Assembly: GCA_947561585.1 (NCBI GenBank)
Contig: CANNZV010002540.1
Span: 30,078 to 94,077, forward strand
Direction of reading: 5' to 3'
Length of the DNA stretch: 64,000 nt
Source: Caprella mutica
Lineage: Eukaryota > Arthropoda > Malacostraca > Amphipoda > Caprellidae
Shown: positions 26,601 to 38,098 of the stretch, piece after piece
How the letters are laid out: every line of letters begins with the position of its first letter
How positions within the stretch are numbered: the first letter of the stretch is position 1
The notes under the pieces: model-generated
What the model was told of the DNA's origin: nothing
What the model saw: only the letters and a program-made list of their open reading frames with translations
Database searches by the model: none
Position numbers and translations under genes: made by a program

Positions 26601-29600
26601 ATAGATTTCAAGTATTGTTGCTGTTGCTTAGCTCCTTTGACGCCATGTAACGGCGCCACGGCGGCCCATTGGCCTTCCAGAACACCTGAAGGGTCCCGCG
26701 CACTTGCAGTGTTTTATGAAGTGCAGGGTAGCTATTTGGTATGTCCAGAAGTGTCTGGCTCCCAGGAAGACTGCATCTTGCATGTAATTGGCCACAACAA
26801 TATACTGCTTCTGACGGGTTCGGAACCGAATAATCTGGCAGACCTCCATTAGGTGCTTAGCATTGACGGGTGCTACGCCACATCTTGGCGTAGCACCTAT
26901 TCTCTGCTGGTAGCTCTGGAGACCAAGGAGCGCTGCCCGCAACGCAGCCTTGGCAGGTTAACCCTGTCACCCTTGTAAAGGATCCCCTCCGAGAAGTATA
27001 CAGCCGGCGGAAGCCACCGAGCATTGAGTTTGCACCCCCCCCCCTTCAATGGTGGTGGCTGTAAAATTGTTAATAAGGTGCTTCGTTACAGATAAATTGG
27101 CTGGAGGATATAAGATGCCCCCCCCCCCCCCCCCACCGGCCAGCACGAATGCGAAGTGGTCTAGTTAGCTCGTTCCGCCAAATAATTGGGAATTTTAGAG
27201 ACCCATATTAGATGCAATAGGGAACACTTGGGTTTCAGCGTGTAGAATGGAAATCGGGGTCAACCTCATGCAACCTGTTGCAATTTGGAGGGAAGCATTC
27301 TGTGTACGCTGGAGAGAGTCTACGCGGGCCTGTGCCAGATCAAACGACCAGGCAGGACTTGCGTAGCTCAAGACTGGTCAGATGAACTCCTTCTAGAAAG
27401 TCGCGCTTTGTTTTTTTGACTGGCCGTATGTTGTTGCAGTAAAGGCTCACAGTGTGATGACACATGACCTCGCCCTGAGGTTGACTTTTTTGGTGTGGTG
27501 ACTGAAGGTGAAGCCCTTGTCGAAGGTTACACCAAAAACTTTTAGTGTGTTGGCGTAGGGAACTGGTGTTCCTTTCAGGGTGATCTGTGGATGTATCAGT
27601 GTAATGGATGATTTGAGTGGTGCTACCGTCATTCTGTATGCTGAAAGCAAATTCTCAAAACTGGAGGATGTATGCATGTATTGCGCTACTATGCGAAAAG
27701 TAGGGGTGCTGCGAAAGGTAGTAGACATTTTCAGCAAATGATAAAGTGTGTGTTATCGAGATATCATATATAAACAGGTTGAAGAGTGATAGGGGCTGAA
27801 CAGATCCCTTGGGGACACCGTTAGCGAGTGTTATATATCTCATATTTTGTTGTGGTTGGAAGTCTGGGCGTGACGGCGGGATAAAAAGTTAGCCAGCCAC
27901 TCCTTTTGGTTGTTGCTCATGAATATTTCGAATGAATGTGTCTCTGCGCTGTGTCAAACGCTTTGTTAACGTCAAAGGCTGCCAGAAGGGTACGGGTTGC
28001 TCGCTTGTGAGAGTTGAGACCCTCATGTATAAGCTGCGTTAGATTGGTTGTTAAGGTGCTGGTGGAGTGAAGCTTCCTAAAGCCATGATGGGCTGGGTCC
28101 AGAGATATGGTGTCTGACTTGTTCAAGCGAAAGCCTTTCCATTATCTTAATTGATTTTTTTTCAATTCTTACACAGTGGGACCTAGTTTGCGACAGGGCC
28201 CACCTCGCCTCGACTGCCGTAGCTTCAGCACAAGCTGGTAAGCTTCTTGGATCCATCACTTTCGGTTACGTACTAGACAGGTAAAGAACTAACTCGTTCT
28301 CAGAATTTCATTCATTTTGAATATTATTGTAGGACACTTATGTGCATAAATGTCTAATCAGATCACATGTGCATAATAATAAACAACTTTATTTTTGTTC
28401 ATATTTTGTAGTTTGTCACATATTTACTATTTAGTAGATTTGAAAGAATTCTTCGGTAGTCTGCATATACCTATATTTTTTTCGTGCCTCATTTTGTACA
28501 GTTTAAAAAAATATAAGCTTTGGAAATTTAAATCCACACCACGGAATAATATCTACGATTGAAAAAAAAAGATATTTCTTCAATTAATTTCCCTATAAAC
28601 AACGGTCTATCGATTCTATATCTTCTTATGTCGAATTCAAAGCTGGGACGGCGGATATCTAAATTTATTAATTAATTTTAATCGAATCGATAGATGAAAA
28701 AACCCTGAAATCGACATCATAAATCTCTTTCTATTTTAGATGTCGAATCAATATATAATTTGATACATCGAAAAATAGTAACGAAATCGATAGATAGATA
28801 TTTTTCTATGAAAACGATGCATAAATCTAGATATAAAAACGATCTGTATTCGATGCGTGTCAAAAGTTATGGAAAATCTGTTATGAGTCTCATATTTTCT
28901 GTCGTCTGTTTTAGTCTTATAAAAATAATGCAGTGAAACTCCTGAGTTATTAAATTTTTGTTTTGATTAAAATCTTGGAGAAAATTACGGTCTTTGAGTG
29001 AAAACTAGGACGAAATTCATGACATTTATCGTTTTCTATAAATGAAACATATTTGAAAATACTTCATAACTCCGCAGTGCATTTCATAACTCAGGTCCTT
29101 CATTACTCGAGTGAACTAATTACTCACCTATATATACTGAGTGAGAGTTAATCTATGGTCAAATTTTAATTAATTCATTGAAATTTCATCACAGAGCTTT
29201 CATATTTATTTAGCTAAGTCGTTGCCTCAAAACATTTTCTTTAATTTGAACTCATAGAGAATTAAATTTTATAAAAATTTAACTATCTTATTATGTACAA
29301 TCTGTAATACAAATAAGTTGTGATATTGGTTATAAAAGCGGTGTTTGTCTATATAGTAATATTCACTTAAAAATATCTCAAAGTATCTTCAAGTCGTTTA
29401 AATTAATATCAATTTTTTTTTTTTTTTTTGTAAAATGCATCCACGGTGGCATAGTGCCAAGGTACATGAACCTGACCGCAGAATATCTGGATGGATGCAG
29501 GTTCGATACCCGGACACATCACTTTATTTCTTCCCATTTAATTTGTATATAACATTATGTAACATTAATTAAATTGATATGTACTCAACCTAAATGAGTT

Positions 29601-32600
29601 ATATGCAATAAAGTAAAAAATTCGATTTAAATTTTTGAATTTATTTGCTTTTTGGATATCGTTTCGAAGCACATTAGATATATAATCGGGCGTCGGTTCG
29701 ATACAGATTCCCTATGGTATTAACAAAGATTTGATCCTTTTTATTAACGTCTATTCGACGCATAATTTGTGACTTTTCATCTCGAAATACACGTATTGTC
29801 GATGCTGTCTAGTGGTTCACGGCATCTGATGTCAGATAGCAGATTCTAGCTCTATTTTCGAATTAAAAAATATTTTTTGACGCATTTAATTATTCATAAT
29901 TAACTGCTTCTTTTTCATGATCTAAATGAAAATCTCTCTTTGTGAAACAACCATCAATCACTGAATATAAATAGAACAGTGAAGGGCTAGAAAACTACCA
30001 CTAATGGTGACTTAAATTATGTTTTGTTCCAATTTCACACGTCAGTTAAGTATAGAAAGTTCTTCCCCTCTATTTTTCCGACTTCAGGTTTGGCAGATCT
30101 GTCGGTCTTCGTATCGGTTTGGTGGGTTTCACTGCTTCGGGATTCTTAATATCAGCATCAGTGAACATCTACATGTACATCATCATGAGAACGATGGTGA
30201 TGTTCTTCTCAATGGGCCTTTATGTTGGATCCTTTGTAATAGGCGAGTAATGTTGAATTGGTAACGGCAGTAATTGTAATTTTTATTCACACTATAGTAC
30301 AGTATTTGGTGCTCATTCATTTAGAATTAAAATAATGTATTTAGGAATATAATTAATTATATGCATACACATATATACAGATATATGATATATGCAATTT
30401 AACATTCTCAAAATATTTTTTACTCTCAAAATTCAAAAGAATGATTTTTTGAATTATTAGTATTATTATGACCCCAACACACAGAGAGAGGATTAGTTGA
30501 ATCAAATCAAATTTCATTTGAAATTTTGATATATATGAGTGGTTTGATTTTGCGCCTACCTACGTGGTGAGTTGCAGGTACTACTGAAAAATAGTTCAGT
30601 TGATATTGGTAAAAACAAAAAAGTCGGTTTGACTCACACCTAAACTTTAAAAAAGTAGCGCCAAATCTCATAGTAGGTTAATTTATACACCAGATACATT
30701 GGATTAACAGTCTTTGTGAGTTACTACATATAATACAATATGTCATAGCTGTTTCAACATACGTTGAAATTCTCAAAAAAGTATTTTTTAACTTTCATGG
30801 TTGAGGCAGTCCATAAAAGGAATTGAATTAACTATTTTCGATGAAAAATCACGTCATAGTTATTTTAACACACGTGAATAAAGTCCAACCAACTCACATA
30901 GTATAAATTGATTCAAAGCATAAATTGATGAACCATGTGATATGACCAGTGACCACATGGATTGTACTTTATTTTTCTCTGTGTATAGTATAGATTAGTC
31001 TACCTCATAGCTTAGTTGATAGTCGGTAATCGATGGTCAGGGGTTCATCTTTCCTTCTAAAAGGAATATACTAACAAATATAATAAAATAAATCATCCAA
31101 ATATTCTTTAACTCTTTCATATTGCCATGAATGCAGTTACATATCACCATTTTAGTTATACCAATCAAAAACTGTCAATATTCTACTTCCAAATACGTGT
31201 TATCATTCTAGACCAATCAATAATCGTCATTACTTGACTCGCATTTGCGTGTCACCCCTGTAGTCAAATCATATTGCGTAACTTTATGATTGTTATTGTG
31301 TAATAATATAACCCCTGCATGCACGAATGCTTTTTCTCTAGTAATATTTAACCTACCTTTGACAGCTATTGAAATATGTTCAGTACGGCATCGGTCTTTG
31401 GTTGGTTCTCTCTTCACTGTTCCCAATGCTGCTGGTTATATGATGACTGCTGTCATTGCTTACTTCTTCAGCTACTGGCGATACCTCCAGATCGCCCTCA
31501 CAGTCCCTGCATTGACCAGTTGTTTACATATATTGTAAGTATAACCTATTGTGTCTATGAAAATCTTTTTGCCCATTTCTTATTCATTTAATATAGGTTT
31601 CCTTTCTTACTCTTCAAGTTTCATACCAGAAACTCCACGATGGCTTTGTGTTCAGGGAAAATACATAGAGTGCATTAAGAGAATGAAAAAGTTCTCATCG
31701 AAGAAAACTGATGACATGCCGACTGATGTTCAGTTACTGAGAATGCTGAGAAATTTGAACATTCATGTAAGATTTTCATTACTTTTGAATTGAATCCTAA
31801 AAATAAAATTGATTGATTTGAATCCTAAAAAAAATTATACAACTATTTCAATAACACTACAGGAAGAACCATCCTATCAACCTTTCAATCTGTCTCAGTG
31901 GATGAACAAATGGCTGAAGCCACAGTTTATCTGGATGACGCCTATCGTTTTCTTTGCGTGGTTTTCTATATGCATGGTATACTATGGAATCTCGCTAGGG
32001 GCTTCAATATTGGGGTAATTTTTAACTTTATCTGGTAATATTGACTTCTAATATTTTGACAATTATTGACTTGTATATTATAGACTGGGATTTACTTCTA
32101 ATATTTAGACTTGGATGACATCTAATATTCGGACTAGAATTCACTTAACTAATAATTGAACTAGGATTTACTTCTAATATCTAGTCTAGGATTGATTTTG
32201 ATAGCTGGTCTAGGACAAATGAAATCATGAACGTTATTTCTTACTGTTAGAGTTAATTTTGTAACTTCTCTCTCAGATTGAACGAGTACGAGTTTATCTT
32301 CGTAGGAGGAGCATTAGAAGTAGTTTCGTACATTTCCCTATATCCCTCAATCAGTTACTTCGGTCGGAGACCTGTTTTAATCATAACTTTCTTCGTGGGA
32401 GCTCTAAGTATATTAGGAGTGACGTTAATGCAAATAATGGAGTACCAAGGTAAGAATATACGGAAACTAAAATTTGTTAAAGAAAAGCAAGGAATCTAGT
32501 TCATGTTTTGTTCAATTATCTCGAGGCCACAAACTATAAGTACGGACCGATGAACTAATCAAAACCAAACGTGAGAAGTTGCACGGAAACCTACTTCATC

Positions 32601-35600
32601 TCATCGTAAACAGGCTGTAGAAGCCACGGTGTAAAAAAATCTTCAAAGTATTGAGTGCTGAAAGTAGATATCAGAACAAAATTATTTAAAACGTTGAAAC
32701 GTCATGATCTAATTGTTTATTGAATGCTGCTTGATTAGATTTTTGTATTGTTTTAATTACTACACTTTAGATGTTAGATGAGTGATCGTATCATTGAATT
32801 TGACCGGGATAAGGATTAAAAAAAATATAATAATTTGAATTATTGAGAGCATAAGAACCCAGTGTTATAGAGGAGTTAGAGGAGACCTGTGTGTTAGAAC
32901 TATACTGGCTATTTCCAAGTAACCGACCAACCCATAAGGATAAAATATACTGTATGGGCCACAAAAATGTTTCTGCTTTTTCAAATACTTGCAAATCGTT
33001 AGCCAATGGACAAAAAAACTGTATCTTGGTCTCTTTTTCTCCACCTCTTATTGTACTATTAACAAGTAGAAAATATTTTGAACTGATGGACATATGTAGT
33101 TTAAGAACAGATAAGAAAAGAGTGAGGGTGATTATTTTTGTCATTGTGCGAAGGTTATTCTTAGAGCTACCTCCGTGATTTTATTTACTTAGAGGCAGTG
33201 AATAAAAATGAAAAAAAATTATAATGGTAGACAATTTAATACTGGTGCTTACACTTCTTCTTTGGAAACTATTTGAAAATAGAACAACTTCAGTGACATT
33301 TTAATCTTATTGAACTTTTCACTAGGAATATTCGTTCTTAGCTTGTTCATTGCATTGTTAAGGCCCACTTCATACTTGCATTTTTAACAGCGCGTAAAAA
33401 GCTCTTCTTAAAATGTGTTCACGCTTGCGTTTTTCCATCGCTGAAGTAAACATTTCATGTGATTTTTCCATCAGCAAGTGTAATCACATTTTAAGAATTT
33501 TTTTTTTCGCGGTGTTAAAAATGCAAGTGTGAAACGGGCCTTAACCATGCAATGAACAAGCAAATATTCATTGTGAAAACGACAATGTGATCAAAATATC
33601 ACTGAAGTTAATCAATTTACAAATGGTTTCCCAGGAAGAAGTGTAAGCATCCTTTATTATGTTGTTTACCATTATATTGCCTTTTAGTGAATAAAGTCAC
33701 AGAGTTAGCTTTATGAATTACCTTCTTAAACTATGTCAATCAGTTCAAAAATGTTTTTACTTGTTTATAGTACAATAAAAGGCGGAGAAAAAGAGACCAA
33801 GATACAGTTTTTTTGGCCATTGGCTAACGATTTACAAGTATTTGAAAAAGCGGAAACATTTATGTGGCCCATACTGTATGTAGGGTCGGACGGGGTATCA
33901 CTGCGCACAATCTCCAAACTCTGTATTTACTCAAAAACTAAAGGTACTAGAAAAACTTTTATTCTTGTGATGAAATGGTCATTAATGAGGATGGTTCTCA
34001 ACTAGTTTCGAAGTAATAGCTAAATAAATAAAATAATTATTGGCAATTTTTTGTGCGTAACTTTTAGTGAGTGCATCGGGGTATCACTGCGCACATGAAG
34101 GGGAATTACTGCGCATTGCATAAATACAGCACTTATGTCCCCCATCTAAATACCTCCTGTCCCCATTTTAATGCCCCTCCTCCCCCTATCTAAACCACCT
34201 TCCTTCCCCATCTAAATATCCCTCTCCTCCCATCTTAATCCCTCTCTCTTCCCATTGAAATCCCTCTCCCCTATCATTTTAATCACACTCTCTCCTCATC
34301 GAAATCTCCCTCTCTTCACATCTAAATCCCTCTCTTCCCCATCTATTTCCCTCTCCCCCTTCTATTTCACCCTCTCCTACATCTAAATCCTCCTTCTTCC
34401 TCAAATAAACGTCTGTGCTCCCTTCTCTACATGCCCTCTCCCCAATCTACTTGTCCCTTGCTTTTTAAACACATATTTAATGAATCTGCAATAAATATAA
34501 CACTTAAATTTTACGCAACTAGCTAACTACTAATATCAAGTAATATAATACGATCATACGTTTATTGTTAATCAATATTTATTTCAAAATACCCCAAAAA
34601 AATACCCACTCTCCCTAAATTAATACCCCCACATCAAGTTGCATAGCTACTACGATCATAAGTTTATTGTCAATCAAATTCATAATTAAATAACACCTTA
34701 TTCAATATTTATGCCTTTATTAAGAGCTAAAAACTCATATTTTTTATATCTATATACATACAAATATGGTTAATAATAATGCGCAGTGATACCCCTCTAC
34801 CTCTAAATTATCTGGGGCATCACGGCGCACGGTTGTGGCAGGAAAACCGTTGAAACTGAGAAGTTGAAAATTTGACATAATGTAACTGTTATTGTTTGTG
34901 CTAACATGTTAAAACAATATAAATCTATAAATATTGGTTTATTGGAGAGTTTGCGGGGTTTCTGCTTTTTTTCAGACTTTTTTCAGATCGTTCTGAGAGC
35001 ACTACATATATCACAACTCAGCTCTTAAAATACTAAGATGATAATGGTGATTCATGATGTTTATGGGAGATAAAAAGATGCTTGAAACGATGGTGCAATC
35101 AGATTTAGGCTAAAACAAGTGGTTTTAAAATTATAAGAAGTGCGGAGTGATACCCCATAAAAAGGGAATGCGTAGTGATACCCCATCCGACCCTATAGTC
35201 TAGGCTCTCTATACCCAAAAACGTAGTTCCTATAACAATCGAGAAAAAGGTATTCTAATCTAGGAATGCTTATTATCATTATGGTTATCACTAAATCTTA
35301 ATATTATGTTAGTCTACTGCATGTCATAAAAAAGCTTTTCGCTTATCTTATCTCAAGTTCTAAATAGGTGGGCTGATATAAAGCGTCATAAAATGACCAT
35401 AATGAGAGCTGAGAGAAGTCGCCACATTCTGAATACTGAATGAGATAGTTAGAGGCACTCTCCCTAATTTGGTGCTCAAAAATGAGAAGAAATTGTGAAA
35501 AATCAGATTTATCAAGTTTTATAGTTCATCAAGTTGAGCGGAGAGTAGAATTGTGACGAGACGTCAAAATACACAGTTTATGTTGTTTTACCTACCTTAT

Positions 35601-38098
35601 TATTATTTCGTATATTTATATAAGTTAGTTATATAAATATAATGAGATTTCATTTATAATTTTCATTTATATTCTTATCTGAGATTGTTTACCTTTGTTG
35701 GCGTTTCTTTGAAATGCTTTTAAAGAAAACTTACAAAGTTTAAATCACATCTAAACAGGTGGTCGTATTTCGTATATATCAGGTCGTATAGCTTCCACGA
35801 GATCGCTATATTGACCTCTTTATCAGGTACATATGCTGTCCGTTGTAAACCCAAAGTCACACCGCCCAAACAATCTTGGGGCGTTCCTTGACCGGTGAAA
35901 AAAATTCATCACCGCTCGTTACTGTTCACAGAAGTTGGTCCGCGTTAAAGCAACGCCGACTACACTCGGCCACCGCTTTTATTCCCTCACCACCGCTCCG
36001 AAGGTTTTGAGATACACAAAATATTACAAGCGTTGAGGAACGGTGGTTTTCCTCTCCACAAAGTTCACAACCACCCCAATAACGCCCAGCCAAAGTTTGG
36101 CACCGTTGTATGCAAGTTCGTGGATGCTTCCTTCCGCTAGTCCAATGCATAAATCCTGAACGGTGTTTCACAAGCTTTGACAAAGCGTTGTTATTTTTCA
36201 CGAGTTTCTGTGTCGAAAACATGTGTCAAGATCGAAAATAATGGCGGTGCCACAGCGGTGCAACCCCATACCGACGTCAAACCAAAGTTCATCACCGCAA
36301 TGAATCAGTGCTTCAACGCCTGAGACCATTTCAGCAAACTTGTGTCCGCGATTCAAACACTTTCAACCGCCCCATCAAAGTTTATGTAACGTTAATCATC
36401 GCCTGGGAAATGTGGCGAAGCAGCGGTGGTCCAGTATTTAAGATTTGTGGGTTGGCTTTGCGGACCCAAACGTCCACGTACTTGCATCTAATGATGCCAA
36501 GCTTTGACTGAGCGTTGTTTCTGTGGTGAACTTTGTAGAACGGAAATCTACCGTTCCTCAACGCTCGTAATATTTTGGGATGGAAGTGAACATAAGCGGC
36601 GGTTGAGCGTCAAAAGTATACCAGAAATTCTAATAGATTTCATCATCTCACATCCATAGTCAAAAGCAGTATACCGCTATACCAACTTTAAACCACCGCC
36701 GAACCAACGCCCGCACTCTTAGAGCACCGTTCTATCAACAGACGCGGTTAGGGGCGTTGTCGAAATTCGGTTTATTTTTCCTCCGTTCAAAGAATGCTCC
36801 AACAAAGTTCTGGCGGTGTGACCAAGTCTTGAGAGTTTTACCTGTAGTTCGAACTAAGGTTAGTTATATGGTATAAATAGAACATTGAATCGATTTTCTT
36901 TTATTAACATTCCATATTAATATTTATTATCAAACGTGATCTTTTGAATTTTAATATACATCATAGAAATTACATACGTTATTTATATTAGGTAAATGGA
37001 TCATCTTAATACTTTCCGATATCTATTTGTATAGTATTTTGTAATTATATCCATTTGACATCAGCGATATCGCCTTTGTTTTTGAAGCATGCGTCAATGC
37101 TTCTACTAAATAAATAATTCAAAACACTTTCTTCTGCAGGTGCATGGTTCTCCATTCTTTCGTACAGCGGTAAGTTCATGGTAACAGCAGCCTTCCACCT
37201 GATGTACATCGTAACAGGAGAGCTCTACCCCACTGATCTGAGGTCACTGGTCATAGGGGAGTCAAGTGTCTTTGCCAGGGTTGGATCTATGATTTCTCCC
37301 TACACTGTCCTTCTTTTCGTGAGTTCAGATCTATCATATTGAGCAAAATTATTCCCTTTCATAATTAAGCAAAATAATTTAAATAGATACTTGCTCTCAT
37401 TAGCATTGGCAACAAATTGATGTATGTAACTTGGTTCTTAGAGCCACTCTCCAGTTTGATGCTATATCAAAGTCTCTTTTGGATATTTTACTATTTGAGT
37501 AAGATATATGGTCTAAGCCTTTTCTAAATTATTAATTCAGAAAGGGAAATTATTATTCTCAAGCCACATCGTGATTCCAGCTCCTAAATTTATGACAGGG
37601 TGGTCTAGAGTGGGGTTCAGCAGCTTTATTCGGTTCCGTCGCCCTTGTGTCCGCTTTTCTGGTTAGTTTCTTGCCTGAGACAAAGAATAGAAAACTGGAC
37701 TCTATTTCTTCAGAGCGACAGAAGGAGGAAGATGTTGTGGAGAAGAACAGTAAGTCTCTAGGTACTGTAGTACATACTTTGATATTCCATCACTTCAAAA
37801 CTTCATCACTGCGTTCACTGTATTATATATACACTGTATTATATATACATATCCATTGCTAAGATTTAAATTTACTCTAGTTAGCTGATGTAGATTCATA
37901 AATATAAAAATTCATCTTCTTCATAGTCTGATTTCCCTTACTTACTCTGTGATACTAAAATTTTATTTAAATCCAAATTATCCACAAACAAATAAATAGA
38001 ATCAATATCTACTAATACCCTGTACCATATGTGAAAAATGATATATTTTAATTATTTGTTTCTTAATTTCAGTAATGCTGAGTGATGTTGAAAAATGA
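23693..38098 (+). CDS. SLC22-family organic cation transporter-like protein, intact (gene B)
   Basis: Twelve exons join in frame to 556 residues, normal for SLC22 (about 530-600): 23693-23813, 25016-25151, 26280-26436, 28177-28280, 30088-30242, 31366-31534, 31619-31766, 31863-32014, 32277-32449, 37140-37318, 37599-37749, 38073-38098. TM1 lies near residues 29-52. The large extracellular loop (about 55-138) has sequons N72, N86, N95 and N118. Family signatures follow: WDLVCDR 139-145, the MFS loop GYVLDRFGRS ending at 177, PETPRWL 284-290, GELYPT 465-470 and LPETKNRKL 523-531. The ATG is chosen because exon 1 encodes a conserved N-terminus shared with copy C. A splice acceptor at 23661-23662, just upstream, implies a 5' UTR intron. 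All introns are GT-AG except intron 5 (GC-AG). The protein should move organic cations or zwitterions such as carnitine across the plasma membrane; the substrate cannot be read from sequence. Confidence 0.93.
23871..24096. repeat. 32-bp minisatellite, about 7 degenerate copies (gene B intron 1)
   Basis: Unit core TACTATCAGAGAAAAGAG followed by TCACTGTGATGATG. It begins 58 bp after the exon 1 donor. Copies vary more than in the two larger arrays of the same unit at 46932-47409 and 52044-52809, so this is likely the older, unexpanded state. Confidence 0.9.
24097..25015. other. Remainder of gene B intron 1
   Basis: Contains a stretch rich in AAGTACTT and its variants (24645-24780), typical of short non-autonomous transposon debris. 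A possible hAT-type start (CAGGGCTGGCATTA) lies at 24088. I could not pair ends. The open frame at 24302-24508 has no visible homology. Confidence 0.4.
25195..25500 (-). pseudogene. Mariner transposase C-terminal remnant in gene B intron 2
   Basis: The minus-strand reading contains RPDINRLLLWGYIKDKD and, 40 residues later, NNGHQFEH. These match in order the SPDL.P.DFFLWGYLKDK and NGGHFEH ends of mariner transposases. The third catalytic Asp position is altered (NRL). Ends of the element were not identified. It is antisense to gene B, within its second intron. Confidence 0.55.
26560..28133 (-). mobile_element. Non-LTR retrotransposon (LINE) fragment, antisense in gene B intron 3
   Basis: Minus-strand pieces read as a broken reverse transcriptase. 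First come DPAHHGFRKLHSTSTL and LLAAFDVNKAFDT (28110-27945), then LANGVPKGSV and FNLFIYDI (27830-27770). The active-site motif has become FAEN, where FADD is expected, near 27735. It continues as LSAYRMTVAPLKSS and LKVFGVTFD (27655-27520). A further C-terminal part spans 26942-26628. Frames shift several times, so it is dead. GC content is clearly above the surroundings, with C runs at 27037-27046 and 27118-27134. Its 5' side ends about 45 bp before exon 4. A T-rich run near 26563-26583 could be the poly(A) tail. Confidence 0.8.
28281..29430. other. First part of gene B intron 4, no feature
   Basis: AT-rich with several ATCGAT-type motifs around 28600-28860, which look like decayed repeat DNA. 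No exon or RNA gene is visible. Confidence 0.45.
29436..29517 (+). mobile_element. tRNA-derived SINE head in gene B intron 4
   Basis: A box-A-like TGGCATAGTGCC at 29447-29458 is followed 41 nt later by a perfect B box, GGTTCGATACC, at 29500-29510, as in RNA polymerase III promoters of tRNA-derived SINEs. A T-run of 18 precedes it. I could not fold a convincing cloverleaf and the acceptor stem is absent, so this is not called as a tRNA gene. It is in the sense orientation of gene B. Confidence 0.5.
30243..31365. other. Gene B intron 5 with GC donor
   Basis: The intron begins GCGAGT and ends TTTGACAG. The last 200 bp (from 31170) align with intron DNA of pseudogene A at 8450-8620. A tRNA-like fragment lies at 31004-31052. 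No other feature was seen. Confidence 0.6.
31004..31052 (+). mobile_element. Second tRNA-like SINE fragment (gene B intron 5)
   Basis: TAGCTTAGTTGATAG at 31008-31022 matches a box A, and GGGTTCATCTTT near 31041 is a decayed B box 20 nt or so downstream. The spacing is shorter than at 29447 and the sequence differs, so it is a different family or a strongly decayed copy. Confidence 0.4.
32947..33880. repeat. Large palindrome in gene B intron 9
   Basis: Left arm about 32947-33432 and right arm about 33474-33880 are imperfect reverse complements around a spacer of about 40 bp. The match is visible at protein level: the minus reading of the left arm and the plus reading of the right arm both contain GGEKETKIQFF and PLANDLQVFEKAETF. 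The centre (33358-33543) starts TTAAGGCCC and ends GGGCCTTAA, resembling a MITE with GGCCCGTTTCACAC ends. The left arm carries about 70 extra bp. Pseudogene A's intron 9 is only 438 bp and lacks this structure, so it was inserted after A and B separated, or lost from A. Confidence 0.85.
33883..35193. mobile_element. TA-flanked element with GGGGTATCACTGCGCA subterminal repeats
   Basis: Inverted ends GGGTCGGACGGGGTATCACT and its counterpart ending ATCCGACCC are each flanked by TA (33881-33882 and 35194-35195). The motif GGGGTATCACTGCGCAC recurs at 34078 and, inverted, at about 34783, 35139 and 35168. No transposase is visible. Its left end abuts the right end of the palindrome exactly. Superfamily is unclear; the TA target fits Tc1/mariner-type mobilisation. 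Confidence 0.65.
34140..34450. repeat. Pyrimidine-rich minisatellite
   Basis: About 16-18 degenerate copies of a unit like TCCCTCTCCCCATCTAAA lie inside the TA-flanked element. The strand bias to C and T is strong for about 300 bp. Confidence 0.75.
35850..36832. mobile_element. GC-richer inverted-repeat element in gene B intron 9
   Basis: Outer ends AGTCACACCGCC and GGCGGTGTGACC are inverted. Internally, GCGTTGAGGAACGGTGG (36032-36048) is mirrored by its inverse at 36552-36568 with neighbouring AAAATATTAC and CAAAGTTCAC also paired, so the arms extend hundreds of bases. CACCGC and CAACGC motifs repeat on both strands. GC content is well above the surroundings. No open frame with recognisable domains; the frame at 35926-36222 is not convincing. 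Confidence 0.6.
36833..37139. other. End of gene B intron 9
   Basis: AT-rich; from about 37030 it aligns with the end of intron 9 in pseudogene A (9905-10008). No separate feature. Confidence 0.5.

Noticed and set aside
29436..29517. A functional tRNA gene
   Set aside because: Boxes A and B are present but no acceptor stem or cloverleaf could be formed; better explained as a SINE head.
30234..30242. Splicing of gene B intron 5 at the GTAATA just upstream of the GC donor
   Set aside because: It would end exon 5 in the wrong phase for exon 6. The GC donor gives the right frame and matches the paralog's GT position.
31366..31591. Open frames running through exon 6 in two frames
   Set aside because: Only the frame continuing from exon 5 gives the SLC22 sequence; the other is a shadow.
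32891..34005. Open frames in the intron 9 palindrome as a host gene
   Set aside because: The same peptide is read from both arms in opposite directions with differences, and the frames run into unrelated sequence. This is a transposon-like remnant, not an exon of gene B.
35926..36511. Open frames in the GC-richer intron 9 element as genes
   Set aside because: No recognisable domain, and the sequence is dominated by short inverted words.
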